Of a DNA stretch of 6,959 nt, positions 1-5,907 are shown piece by piece. The DNA comes from an uncultured Rikenellaceae bacterium. Lineage in GTDB: Bacteria > Bacteroidota > Bacteroidia > Bacteroidales > Rikenellaceae. The notes beneath the pieces are model-generated. The model was given only the letters and a program-made list of their open reading frames with translations, was not told where the DNA came from and ran no database searches. The stretch is from contig CAMRVW010000106.1 in assembly GCA_947054185.1 (NCBI GenBank), forward strand, positions 1 through 6,959, read 5' to 3'. Both the position numbers and the translations under genes were made by a program. Positions within the stretch are counted from its first letter, which is position 1, and each line of letters opens with the position of its first letter.

Positions 1-106
1 CGAATCTTTATTACATATAGCCGTTTTTAGCCCTGAGGCTGAGTGCCTGAATGATATTCAAACATGGGCCATGACCATTGCGGAAAGGGTGCGGGAAGCA
101 ATGCGG
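1..106 (-). repeat. Dispersed repeat R1, left copy (partial at window edge)
   Basis: Read on the minus strand, 106 to 21 aligns without gaps to 1003-1088 on the plus strand. The best part (75 to 21 against 1034-1088) agrees at about 44 of 55 positions. It shares the blocks gtcatggccc, aatatcatt and aaaaacgg. Beyond the aaaaacgg block the two copies diverge: here positions 20 to 1 do not carry the stem sequence that follows in the other copy. The other side, 77-106, keeps a weaker match ending in gcaatgcgg. The element probably continues past position 1. It is not coding in any convincing way. Confidence 0.7.
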
Positions 107-184
107 AAACAAAACAGCAACGCCGCAGCAAGGCATGATGGGGTGCGGATTCGGGACCGTGAGAGTGAAAGATGTGCCTTTTGC

Positions 185-345
185 ATGACGGAGAGCGGCG
201 CGGGGCCTGCGGAGGGCCAGGCGGGAAAGAGATGTGCGGAGGTGATATGCTTTAGTCACTGCGTTACATATTGCTCTGCGGGTTGCGGCCCTCCGTTTGG
301 CGGAGGCTTCGGGCCGCTCGGGCTTGCGTTCCTCAGCCCGTTCAT
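185..345. repeat. Duplicated hairpin-bearing segment, copy 1
   Basis: This segment is a diverged direct repeat of about 555-705. The clearest anchor is tttagtcactgc at 251-262 against tttagtcgctgc at 626-637, and the next 32 bases align without gaps. Both copies then carry a short hairpin with a differing stem: ctccg/cggag at 291-295 and 301-305 here, cctcc/ggagg in copy 2. Upstream both share a gcctg...ggagg...aggcg block about 45 bases before the anchor. No protein family is recognisable in any frame, so I read this as repeat or structured DNA/RNA. Confidence 0.55.
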
Positions 346-464
346 AAGGAAACTGTGTTTACTCCACACTTCGTGTCTCGTCCCGGGAACAAGGAATTTG
401 TGTGCGGTTTTCGTTCCTCAGACCGCACCTGCCGGAGCGAAGGCGGGCCGACCGCAGGTCGGCC
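285..464. other. Cluster of short stable hairpins, possible structured RNA
   Basis: Several independent inverted repeats lie in close succession. gcggcc (285-290) pairs with ggccgc (312-317) around the inner ctccg/cggag stem. cgggct (319-324) pairs with agcccg (335-340). gtgcggt (402-408) pairs with accgcac (422-428). ggccgacc (446-453) pairs perfectly with ggtcggcc (457-464) across a gca triloop. The second and third hairpins share the decamer cgttcctcag (327-336 and 412-421) while their stems differ but stay complementary. A further 7-bp stem, cggcacc/ggtgccg, follows at 525-531 and 545-551. This suggests selection for folding, either as an RNA or as a palindromic repeat. The strand of any transcript cannot be decided, since a hairpin folds on both. 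Confidence 0.4.
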
Positions 465-554
465 GCATCGGGGAGGAGGTCGAGGGTGTGATGAAGTTTG
501 GGCGGGGTGTATGAGAAAGACGGGCGGCACCTTGGATTGGTTGGGGTGCCGTGA

Positions 555-705
555 CTTTGGCGTGAACGAGCTTCGGGCCGAGCCTGGGAGGCAAGGCGTG
601 AGGGGCACGGGAGGGGTGTAAGGGATTTAGTCGCTGCACTATAATAGCCAAACGGGGTTATGGGCCTCCTTGGGGGAGGGTCGGCACGTTGCGGCCTCGT
701 GCCTC
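555..705. repeat. Duplicated hairpin-bearing segment, copy 2
   Basis: Direct-repeat partner of about 185-345, offset by 375 bases at the tttagtc anchor (626-632). It carries a cctcc/ggagg hairpin near 666-679, followed by ggcacg (683-688) pairing with cgtgcc (698-703). That second hairpin sits where copy 1 has cgggct/agcccg, and the loops share ttgcg. Stem sequences differ between the copies while pairing is kept. The offset is a multiple of three, so both copies appear in the same minus-strand reading frame, but the translation is low-complexity (Pro, Arg, Ser) and resembles no protein I know. Confidence 0.5.
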
Positions 706-1002
706 GGTCGCCCTGACGGCAGCAAAAATTATACGGTAATAACGAATATTTTTGTTTCTCGCCGCCCTGCCGGCTTCGGAAGTCTGCGGGCAAAACTGTG
801 ATACACAAAAACGGTCGTGTCAAAAAATGCGGACAAGATATGCAGAGTAAAACCTCGCGACGAAATAGTGTCGATATCAAAAGTCGCGGGGGCACAGCCT
901 GACAGACAAGAGTTCTGCCCGCACAAAAGCGTGTAAAGATAAGAGCGTGCGGAGCGAAAGTTGGGGGCTCGGCAAGTGTTGGTGCCTGCCCGTTATGCTT
1001 TG
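706..1002. other. Non-coding stretch between repeats
   Basis: I see no gene here. It contains a 13-base inverted repeat with one mismatch (785-797 and 911-923, tgcgggca-aact type). It also contains a hairpin with a 9-bp stem including one G-T pair (853-861 and 883-891) whose loop holds gatatc. The sequence tatttttg at 747-754 fits the TAnnTTTG -7 consensus of Bacteroidota, but such an octamer is expected a few times by chance in this length and no clear -33 element precedes it. The ctgcccgca motif at 915-923 resembles the tandem units in the other repeat copies, so the stretch is probably decayed repeat material. Confidence 0.4.
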
Positions 1003-1088
1003 CCGCATTGCTCTTGCACTCTTCTGCGAAGCGGTCATGGCCCTTGTTTAAATATCATTTTGGCACATACCCCATGGGCCAAAAACGG
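1003..1088 (+). repeat. Dispersed repeat R1, right copy
   Basis: Inverted partner of positions 21-106. The core 1034-1058 runs into 1059-1088 and then directly into the left arm of the perfect 22-bp stem that starts at 1085. Its core (ggtcatggccc, then gttt and atat) also resembles the R2 core read on the minus strand at 1197 to 1167 (ggtcacgg, ccccgttttgatat). R1 and R2 may therefore be diverged halves of one palindromic element. Confidence 0.7.
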
Positions 1089-1143
1089 GAAATCAGATAA
1101 AGGTGTAAGACCCAAGTCGAAACACCTTTATCTGATTTCCCGT
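1085..1143. repeat. Perfect 22-bp inverted repeat with 15-base loop
   Basis: Bases 1085-1106 are exactly complementary to 1122-1143, leaving a 15-base loop at 1107-1121. The stem begins acgggaaatcag and ends aaaggtgt on the left arm. It is the inner part of a larger imperfect palindrome: cores at 1034-1058 and 1167-1197 lie about equally far from its centre near 1114. No T-run follows either arm, so a classical intrinsic terminator is not indicated. A transcript reading leftwards out of rsmG would still meet this structure about 165 bases after the stop codon. Confidence 0.85.
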
Positions 1144-1308
1144 ACTTCCCTCTTAGTTTGTCCTCAAAAATATCAAAACGGGGTCCGTGACCCCTCCCCC
1201 GGAAGGGCCGCCGGAGGCAGTGCTCGCAAACTAAAACGGCAGTTCCGGAAAACAAAACGGCAGTTGTGGCCAAACCCCTCACTGCCGGCATCCATACTGC
1301 CGAGGGCA
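1144..1308 (-). repeat. Dispersed repeat R2 with degenerate ~21-base tandem units, left copy
   Basis: Bases 1167-1242 match 6959 to 6884 on the opposite strand at 72 of 76 positions (differences at 1188, 1224, 1231 and 1232). The core contains the small inverted repeat ggggtc/gacccc and a C/G-rich block. Next comes a degenerate tandem array: aaaacggcagtt occurs at 1233-1244 and again at 1254-1265, a 21-base period. The array fades into inverted actgcc motifs at 1281-1286 and 1296-1301, next to the rsmG stop. It is not coding. Confidence 0.85.
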
Positions 1309-1938
1309 TCATCCTTTCCTTATGTAAAGCACCTTTTTGGTCTCGAAATATGGGTCTTGGAAGTATTGCGATATTTTATACAGTCGGCAGAGGGTTATAC
1401 CGTTAAAAGGCTCTATTCCGTTCGATATCTCTTCTGTCAGGTCTCCGCCTTTGAGATAGAGCAGGCCGTGTCCATCTCCGCCTTTTATTTTGTTCCAGCT
1501 CCATCCTAAAAAGGAGCGCAGGTCAGCAACGGCGCGCGACACCACGTAATCGACCTTGATGTTAAGATCTTCGGCTCTTTTGTTGATTGGTTCGACATTG
1601 CGGAGCCCCAGTGCGGAGGCCACCTCTGTGACCACCTTTATCTTTTTGCCCACCGAGTCGACGAGTTTGAAGTCGATGTCGGGATACATTATGGCAAGGG
1701 GTATGCCCGGGAAGCCGCCGCCGCAACCCAAGTCCATCACCGTCGAGCCGCCGGGCAGGGGCATGATCTTGGCAATGGCCAGAGAATGAAGTATGTGGTG
1801 AGTGTATAGGTTGTCGATGTCTTTGCGCGAGATGACATTTATCTGCGCATTGAGGCGCTTGTATATGTCGCCCGCCTCGAGGAATTGCCTTTTCTGATTA
1901 TCGCTAAGATCGGGAAAATATTTGAGTATCTCTTCCAT
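1309..1938 (-). CDS. rsmG: 16S rRNA (guanine-527-N7)-methyltransferase RsmG
   Basis: RsmG (formerly GidB) uses S-adenosylmethionine to methylate N7 of G527 in 16S rRNA of the small ribosomal subunit, in the cytosol. The 209-residue protein has the usual family length. Visible landmarks are NVISR at 34-38 (the LNLxSR-like motif), the SAM-binding motif I DLGCGGGFPGIPLAI at 69-83, the acidic DSVGKK stretch at 94-99, VEPINKRAED at 115-124, VVSRAVADL at 132-140 and YLKGG at 161-165. The ATG at 1938 is the only reasonable start and gives the normal N-terminal helix. It lies 43 bases after the ECF sigma gene on the same strand with no terminator between, so co-transcription is likely. Its stop abuts the repeat island. 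The identification is firm. Confidence 0.95.
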   Translation of the reverse strand: MEEILKYFPDLSDNQKRQFLEAGDIYKRLNAQINVISRKDIDNLYTHHILHSLAIAKIMPLPGGSTVMDLGCGGGFPGIPLAIMYPDIDFKLVDSVGKKIKVVTEVASALGLRNVEPINKRAEDLNIKVDYVVSRAVADLRSFLGWSWNKIKGGDGHGLLYLKGGDLTEEISNGIEPFNGITLCRLYKISQYFQDPYFETKKVLYIRKG

Positions 1939-1981
1939 TGTGTCGTCGTATTATGTCTTTTGCATGAATGATTGGGCCACC

Positions 1982-2542
1982 TTACCGCTTCTTGTTTATC
2001 AACTCGTTGAGACGCTCTTTGGCTCGGAAAAGCCTGGTTTTGACCGTCCCCACGGGTATGGAGAGCTCTTCGGCAATCTCTTCGTATGAAAGGCCCTGAT
2101 AGTAACGCATCTCTATTATTTTCTTATAGTTACGGCTGAGGGCATCGATGTTATGCTCTATCTCGCGGCGTTGTTCGTCTATGATTATCTTCTCTTCGGG
2201 GTTGTCGACGGCCAGATCGCTTGTGCGGGTGGGATCTATCGTGAGGCTGTCGTCGCGGGTGTCGCGGTGACGGAGGTGGTCTATGAAGGTGTTGCGGGCT
2301 ATGGTCACGATCCACTGAGAGAAACGATAACGGCTGTCATATTTGGATATGTTGAGAAAGGCCTTGATGAAGGTCTCCTGCATAAGGTCACAGGCGTCGT
2401 ATGTGTTGCCGGTCAGGCGCGTGAGCATAGACATGACAACCTCGCGGTGACAGTCGAACAGCCTCTCGAAAGCCTCTCTGTCGCCGCCTCGGGCACTCTC
2501 TGTCAGAGCTTGCTCCGTCGCGGTGTCGTCATAGTTATCCAT
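1982..2542 (-). CDS. ECF-family RNA polymerase sigma factor
   Basis: A group IV (extracytoplasmic function) sigma factor, which directs core RNA polymerase to a dedicated promoter set. From the ATG at 2542 it has 186 residues. Region 2 comes first: DREAFERLFDCHREVV, then the core-binding/-10 segment with DLMQETFIKAF and RFSQWIVTIARNTFIDHLR. An acidic linker follows (about 95-125), then region 4 with the helix-turn-helix LSYEEIAEELSIPVGTVKTR and FRAKERL. A GTG at 2557 would add five residues (MFQQN); I prefer the ATG because GTG starts are rarer. No anti-sigma factor or TonB receptor lies alongside, unlike FecI-type or RseA-type pairs. It sits 120 bases after the glycosyltransferase and 43 before rsmG, all co-directional. 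The regulon cannot be told from the sequence. Confidence 0.92.
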   Translation of the reverse strand: MDNYDDTATEQALTESARGGDREAFERLFDCHREVVMSMLTRLTGNTYDACDLMQETFIKAFLNISKYDSRYRFSQWIVTIARNTFIDHLRHRDTRDDSLTIDPTRTSDLAVDNPEEKIIIDEQRREIEHNIDALSRNYKKIIEMRYYQGLSYEEIAEELSIPVGTVKTRLFRAKERLNELINKKR

Positions 2543-2662
2543 ATTCTGTTGAAACACTCTTTTTGACTATAGCCTGTAAAGGGCGGAATGAATACAAGGG
2601 ACACTATCCCTGAACTTCAACGGCGTAATATCGTCCGATAACAGCATGCAACCGATTGCCTC

Positions 2663-3799
2663 TTATATCCAGAGGTTTTTCATCGACACTATGTTGCGGC
2701 TTATGCTCAGGAACATTATCTCGGCCGGTGATATCAGGTCATACAGCAGTATGGCGCCATAGGGTGGCTTGTCGCCGGTGCGACGAGCGAAACGGTGATT
2801 GACAGCCGCTATCGTAAGCCAGCGGAGGGCTATCATGGCGGCGGCGGCAATACCTAACACGGGAGGGAAGAGTACAAGCAGCCACACTGTCGCCACCCAG
2901 AAGATGGCGGTGAAGATATAGCTTGCAGAGACGAACAGACGCGGCCCCGGATTGAAATAACGAAACGGGTAACTGAAAAATTTGCGACGATTGTACCACA
3001 CCGACAGGCTGTCGTAAGGTATGCTTTCGGTTACACCCTCGGGGTTGAGTATGACGTTGCTTTCCACATTGCGGGCTATCTGTTGTACGTAAAGGTCAGA
3101 CTCGCCCACATTGAGCCTCAGATGCTCGGTAAAACCTCTGTTGGAGAAAAATACGCCTCGGCTTTGCCCTCCGTTGTGACGGCTTATGCGATAAGGGTGA
3201 CCGGCGACGGCACGCGAGAGCATCATCAATGACTCGTGTATGTTGATGGCGCGCTGGAATTTGTTGAAGAAGCCGGGGGCGCGTCCCACCTTGCTGTAAC
3301 CGCTTATCAACACATGGTCAGAGGTAAAACCGTATGCCATTATGCCGAGCCAGTTTTTACCCACGGGCATTGCCTGTGACGATGTTATGATGACATTGTC
3401 GTACATGGCGGCCTTCATGCCCACGGTGAGAGCCAGCTTGTTGGTGTGACCGAACTTGTGGTCGGCAGGTATGACCGTCACATACAGGTTTTTATAACGC
3501 GTGGCCAACTCTTTGAGCATCTCGGGGCCGCGGTCGTTTTCGGGGGTGTCGCACACGGCAACAACCTGATATGGTGCCTGGTAATCTTGACAAAGCAGTA
3601 TGGGCAAGCGGGTTTCTATGTAATCGTAATCGTTGTTTATGACGACTATGATCGACACCGGTTGGGGCCCCAGCCGGCTCAGCTCCCCCATTTTTTTAGA
3701 GTGGCGATGGTTGGCCGTTACAAGAAACGCCAACAGATAGTAACACAAAAAAACGAGGAATGCCACCCCTGAGGCTATGGCCAGCGATAGCTCGACCAT
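2663..3799 (-). CDS. GT2-like membrane glycosyltransferase with degenerate catalytic motifs
   Basis: A 378-residue protein with the layout of membrane family-2 glycosyltransferases. It has an N-terminal membrane helix (about 3-27), a cytosolic GT-A-like domain opening with VSIIVVINNDYDYIETRLP (about 48-66) and CDTPEN (83-88), then two more helices (about 288-310 and 313-334). The pattern resembles Bacteroidales GT2 proteins that normally read TDADxxP, GDDDLFV and QKRRH. Here the corresponding positions read TSSQAMP (139-145), GESDLYV (232-238) and NRRKFF (270-275). The DxD metal-binding pair is therefore absent and the acceptor-site signature altered. It may be a diverged or non-catalytic relative, and the substrate is unknown. 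An upstream in-frame ATG at 3883 would add 28 residues. I prefer 3799 because a good -7 box lies inside that extension and the extra residues look like translated AT-rich leader. Confidence 0.82.
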   Translation of the reverse strand: MVELSLAIASGVAFLVFLCYYLLAFLVTANHRHSKKMGELSRLGPQPVSIIVVINNDYDYIETRLPILLCQDYQAPYQVVAVCDTPENDRGPEMLKELATRYKNLYVTVIPADHKFGHTNKLALTVGMKAAMYDNVIITSSQAMPVGKNWLGIMAYGFTSDHVLISGYSKVGRAPGFFNKFQRAINIHESLMMLSRAVAGHPYRISRHNGGQSRGVFFSNRGFTEHLRLNVGESDLYVQQIARNVESNVILNPEGVTESIPYDSLSVWYNRRKFFSYPFRYFNPGPRLFVSASYIFTAIFWVATVWLLVLFPPVLGIAAAAMIALRWLTIAAVNHRFARRTGDKPPYGAILLYDLISPAEIMFLSISRNIVSMKNLWI

Positions 3800-3851
3800 A
3801 TTGTAATTAGAAAGGATTATATCCACAATGAAATAAAAATATTTGTGCACA

Positions 3852-3884
3852 CAAAAATATTTAAATAATTCGTATTTTACCAAA
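3852..3884 (-). promoter_or_regulatory. Bacteroidota-type promoter for the glycosyltransferase
   Basis: On the minus strand, TATTTTTG at 3859-3852 fits the TAnnTTTG -7 box exactly. TTTG at 3884-3881 could be the -33 element, with a 21-base spacer. Transcription would start near 3845, giving a leader of about 45 bases before the ATG at 3799. This placement is incompatible with translation from the upstream ATG at 3883. Confidence 0.55.
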
Positions 3885-3890
3885 AAAAGA

Positions 3891-3898
3891 TACCTTTG
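3891..3898 (+). promoter_or_regulatory. Candidate -7 box of the mqnE promoter
   Basis: TACCTTTG matches TAnnTTTG and would place the transcription start near 3905, about 17 bases before the mqnE ATG at 3922. I see no clear TTTG -33 element at the right distance. The box lies a few bases from the -33 region of the opposing glycosyltransferase promoter, so the two divergent promoters overlap and may compete or share a regulator. No Shine-Dalgarno sequence precedes the ATG. Confidence 0.5.
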
Positions 3899-3921
3899 TT
3901 ATATATTTTTTCAATCGCGAC

Positions 3922-5019
3922 ATGTCAGCAAACACATCAGTACGCTCTGCGGAATCTATTTTATCTTCGGTCATATCGGGTGAGCGGCTCAGTTGCAGCG
4001 ATGCTCTGGTGCTTATGGAGCAAGCCTCGCCGCACGATCTTGCCTCTGCCGCCGTGGCGGTAAAGCGTCGCATTTCGGGTGACAGGGTCTATTACAACAA
4101 CAATTTCCACATAGAGCCCACCAACATCTGTCGTTACAATTGTCGTTTTTGCTCTTACCGAAGGTCTGCATCAGACCCCGACGGATGGAACATGTCTTTG
4201 GATGATGTGGCCCGTCAGGTGGCCTGCCATGCCGAAAGCGGCATAACCGAGGTGCATCTGGTGGGAGGCGTCCACCCCGAGGCCACGTTGGAGGGCTATC
4301 TCGATATTGTGCGGCTGGTGCGTCGCATGATGCCAGAGGCGGCCATAAAGGCCTTCTCGGCGATAGAACACATTTATGTCTTCGATAAGGCGGGCATATC
4401 GTTTAAAGATGGTCTCAAGTTCTTTTCGGATGCCGGTATGGACACTCTCACAGGCGGCGGTGCCGAGATATTCGAGCCGTCGGTAAGAGAGCGCATCTGC
4501 CCCGACAAGCCGTCGGGACAACGCTGGCTCGAGCTTCACAAGGCGGCTCACGAGCTGGGCATACCCACCAATGCCACCATGCTTTACGGACATATAGAGT
4601 CGCATGCCGACCGCATATCGCACATGGATCTGCTGCGGCGCCTGCAAGATGCCACAGGAGGGTTCAACGCCTTTATTCCGCTCAAATATCGCCATGCCGG
4701 CAACAGAATGTCGCATCTTGGCGAGTGTTCGCTTGAGGAAGATTTGCGCACACTGGCCGTCAGCCGACTATTCTTGGATAACATTCCCCACATAAAGGCC
4801 TATTGGCCCATGTATGGGGCGGAAGCCACACGATCGGCCCTCTCTTACGGTGCCGACGACATTGACGGAACAGTGGCCGACACCACAAAGATATACTCCA
4901 TGGCAGGGGTCAAGTCGCCGGGGCTTACGCTCGACCTGTTACGCGAAATGGTTGCAGAGGCGGGCTTTGTGCCTGTTGAGCGCGACACCTTTTACAACGA
5001 GGTGGCATCGCGGAGATAA
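3922..5019 (+). CDS. mqnE: Aminofutalosine synthase MqnE (radical SAM)
   Basis: MqnE adds an adenosyl radical to the chorismate-derived enol ether (3-[(1-carboxyvinyl)oxy]benzoate) to give aminofutalosine, an early step of the futalosine route to menaquinone. The 365-residue protein shows the radical-SAM CxxxCxxC cluster at Cys70, Cys74 and Cys77, preceded by HIEPTNIC. It continues with HLVGGVHPE (112-120), TGGGAEIF (177-184), TNATMLYGHIES (216-227) and LQDATGGFNAFIPL (241-254). The TGGGAEIF and LQD-TGGF-AFIPL blocks point to MqnE rather than the related cyclase MqnC. It starts at ATG 3922 just behind its own -7 box. The other mqn genes are not in the window, so the gene stands alone. It converges on the TetR pair. 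A CofH-like family name may appear in databases, but the sequence favours MqnE. Confidence 0.93.
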   Translation: MSANTSVRSAESILSSVISGERLSCSDALVLMEQASPHDLASAAVAVKRRISGDRVYYNNNFHIEPTNICRYNCRFCSYRRSASDPDGWNMSLDDVARQVACHAESGITEVHLVGGVHPEATLEGYLDIVRLVRRMMPEAAIKAFSAIEHIYVFDKAGISFKDGLKFFSDAGMDTLTGGGAEIFEPSVRERICPDKPSGQRWLELHKAAHELGIPTNATMLYGHIESHADRISHMDLLRRLQDATGGFNAFIPLKYRHAGNRMSHLGECSLEEDLRTLAVSRLFLDNIPHIKAYWPMYGAEATRSALSYGADDIDGTVADTTKIYSMAGVKSPGLTLDLLREMVAEAGFVPVERDTFYNEVASRR

Positions 5020-5035
5020 AAAAGAGCTGCGTTAC

Positions 5036-5100
5036 ATTTCATTACAATACCGTCTGCCGGGCAAGTATAGATTGTCAGGCAGACGGTATTATAATGAAAT
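5036..5100. terminator. Long hairpin between convergent genes, probable bidirectional terminator
   Basis: Bases 5036-5058 pair with 5078-5100 over 23 positions with a single mismatch, around a 19-base loop. The loop itself can pair further (gcaa at 5061-5064 with ttgt at 5072-5075). It begins 16 bases after the mqnE stop and ends 51 bases from the convergent regulator's stop, a position that suits termination from both sides. A tract of six T on the minus strand lies about 13 bases beyond the hairpin, too far for a classical intrinsic terminator. A small palindromic repeat is the alternative. Confidence 0.55.
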
Positions 5101-5151
5101 TATGGTACGGTGGCGGTTTTGTCGCGCTTTGGTCTCTGTTTTACGTTATCA

Positions 5152-5850
5152 TCAGACGTCCATCGCTCCTTTTTCCACCTTTTGGGATATCTCGGCAAAC
5201 TCCTCCCGTCCCTTTTTTGTCAGTACGGGGTACATTGCATATATGGTTGTAAGGGCACCTCTGTTTATCGATTCGTTCTCGCCCACGGCTTTCTCTTGAT
5301 CGCATGTCTGTGTCACCACACGGAAGTTTATCCACGACCGGAGCATTATATTCTCGCTGTCGAGCACCGACTGCATCATCATATCGGGCACATTGTCGCG
5401 CAGATAACCGTTACGACGCAATATGTCGTGCGCTTTGTTAAAAAGATCGTAAGTCATCTGTGAGACAGACTGGTTTTCGGGTTTGTCGTCGCTGCCGGCA
5501 ACGAGCCTTATATCGCCGCCCCGTGACATGACCACACCGCGATAGTCCCACAGCAGACCGTTCATGGCCCGTACTATAAGGTATAACTGTTTGAGGTCGA
5601 GCATGCTCGAGAGCATCACGTCAAAAGTGTCGAACCGGTCCATCAGCTCGTTCCACAGAGCGGTACATATGTCGTCTTTTTTGGCGAAATGGTATGTTAT
5701 GTTACCGGGGCTGAGTCCCAGTTCGCCTGCCAGGGCGTCTATGCGAAAGTCGGCCTCTCCCACCTGATTGACGGTTTGCAGCGCCTTGTCGAGTATCGTG
5801 CGGCGCGTGGAGGGCATTTTGTCGTTATATTCTGTTTTTGTCCTTGCCAT
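5152..5850 (-). CDS. TetR-family transcriptional regulator, copy 1
   Basis: A 232-residue DNA-binding regulator. The N-terminal TetR domain spans about residues 13-65: TRRTILDKALQTVNQVG, FRIDALAGELGL as the helix-turn-helix, then SPGNITYHFAKKDDI, which contains the YHF typical of the family's last DNA-binding helix. The C-terminal half is helical with LDLKQLYLIVRAMNGLLWDYRG (85-106). It resembles Bacteroidota TetR-type repressors with their own C-terminal domain; the ligand is unknown. It is clearly paralogous to the next gene upstream, from which 57 bases separate it on the same strand, so the two may be one transcript. A near-duplicate gataat-tcggtt motif lies directly before its ATG. No transporter or enzyme target is adjacent. 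Confidence 0.88.
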   Translation of the reverse strand: MARTKTEYNDKMPSTRRTILDKALQTVNQVGEADFRIDALAGELGLSPGNITYHFAKKDDICTALWNELMDRFDTFDVMLSSMLDLKQLYLIVRAMNGLLWDYRGVVMSRGGDIRLVAGSDDKPENQSVSQMTYDLFNKAHDILRRNGYLRDNVPDMMMQSVLDSENIMLRSWINFRVVTQTCDQEKAVGENESINRGALTTIYAMYPVLTKKGREEFAEISQKVEKGAMDV

Positions 5851-5896
5851 GATAATATCGGTTTTGTATAAGATATGATATGATAATGTCGGTTGG
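5851..5896 (-). promoter_or_regulatory. Direct repeat before the copy-1 regulator, possible operator
   Basis: The plus strand reads gataatatcggtt at 5851-5863 and gataatgtcggtt at 5882-5894, twelve of thirteen bases alike and 31 bases apart, about three helical turns. The first half, gataatatc, is itself an odd palindrome touching the start codon. A related gataatat occurs at 6597-6604 just before the copy-2 regulator. Autoregulation is a reasonable guess, though the short, AT-rich nature of the motif makes chance possible. Confidence 0.3.
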
Positions 5897-5907
5897 TAAA
5901 ACGGCTC

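Noticed and set aside
71..621. Two overlapping open frames on the plus strand (71-514 and 271-621)
   Set aside because: Both translate repeat and hairpin sequence in different frames and neither resembles a known protein.
747..754. Promoter for a transcript across 755-1000
   Set aside because: The box fits TAnnTTTG but has no -33 partner, and a few such octamers are expected by chance in a window of this size.
359..895. 178-codon open frame on the minus strand
   Set aside because: It is rich in Pro, Arg, Ser and Cys, crosses several hairpins and one copy of the duplicated segment, and shows no domain or conserved motif. High GC lowers stop frequency, so a chance open frame is expected.
1219..1265. 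Possible CRISPR array from the ~21-base tandem units
   Set aside because: The units are too short, degenerate and contiguous, with no spacers of uniform length and no cas genes nearby.
961..1509. 182-codon open frame on the plus strand
   Set aside because: It runs through the palindrome and both repeat cores and then overlaps rsmG in antisense, with no ATG context or recognisable domain.
3800..3883. Longer 406-residue form of the glycosyltransferase
   Set aside because: The extension is AT-rich, contains the likely -7 box, and adds residues not expected before the first membrane helix.
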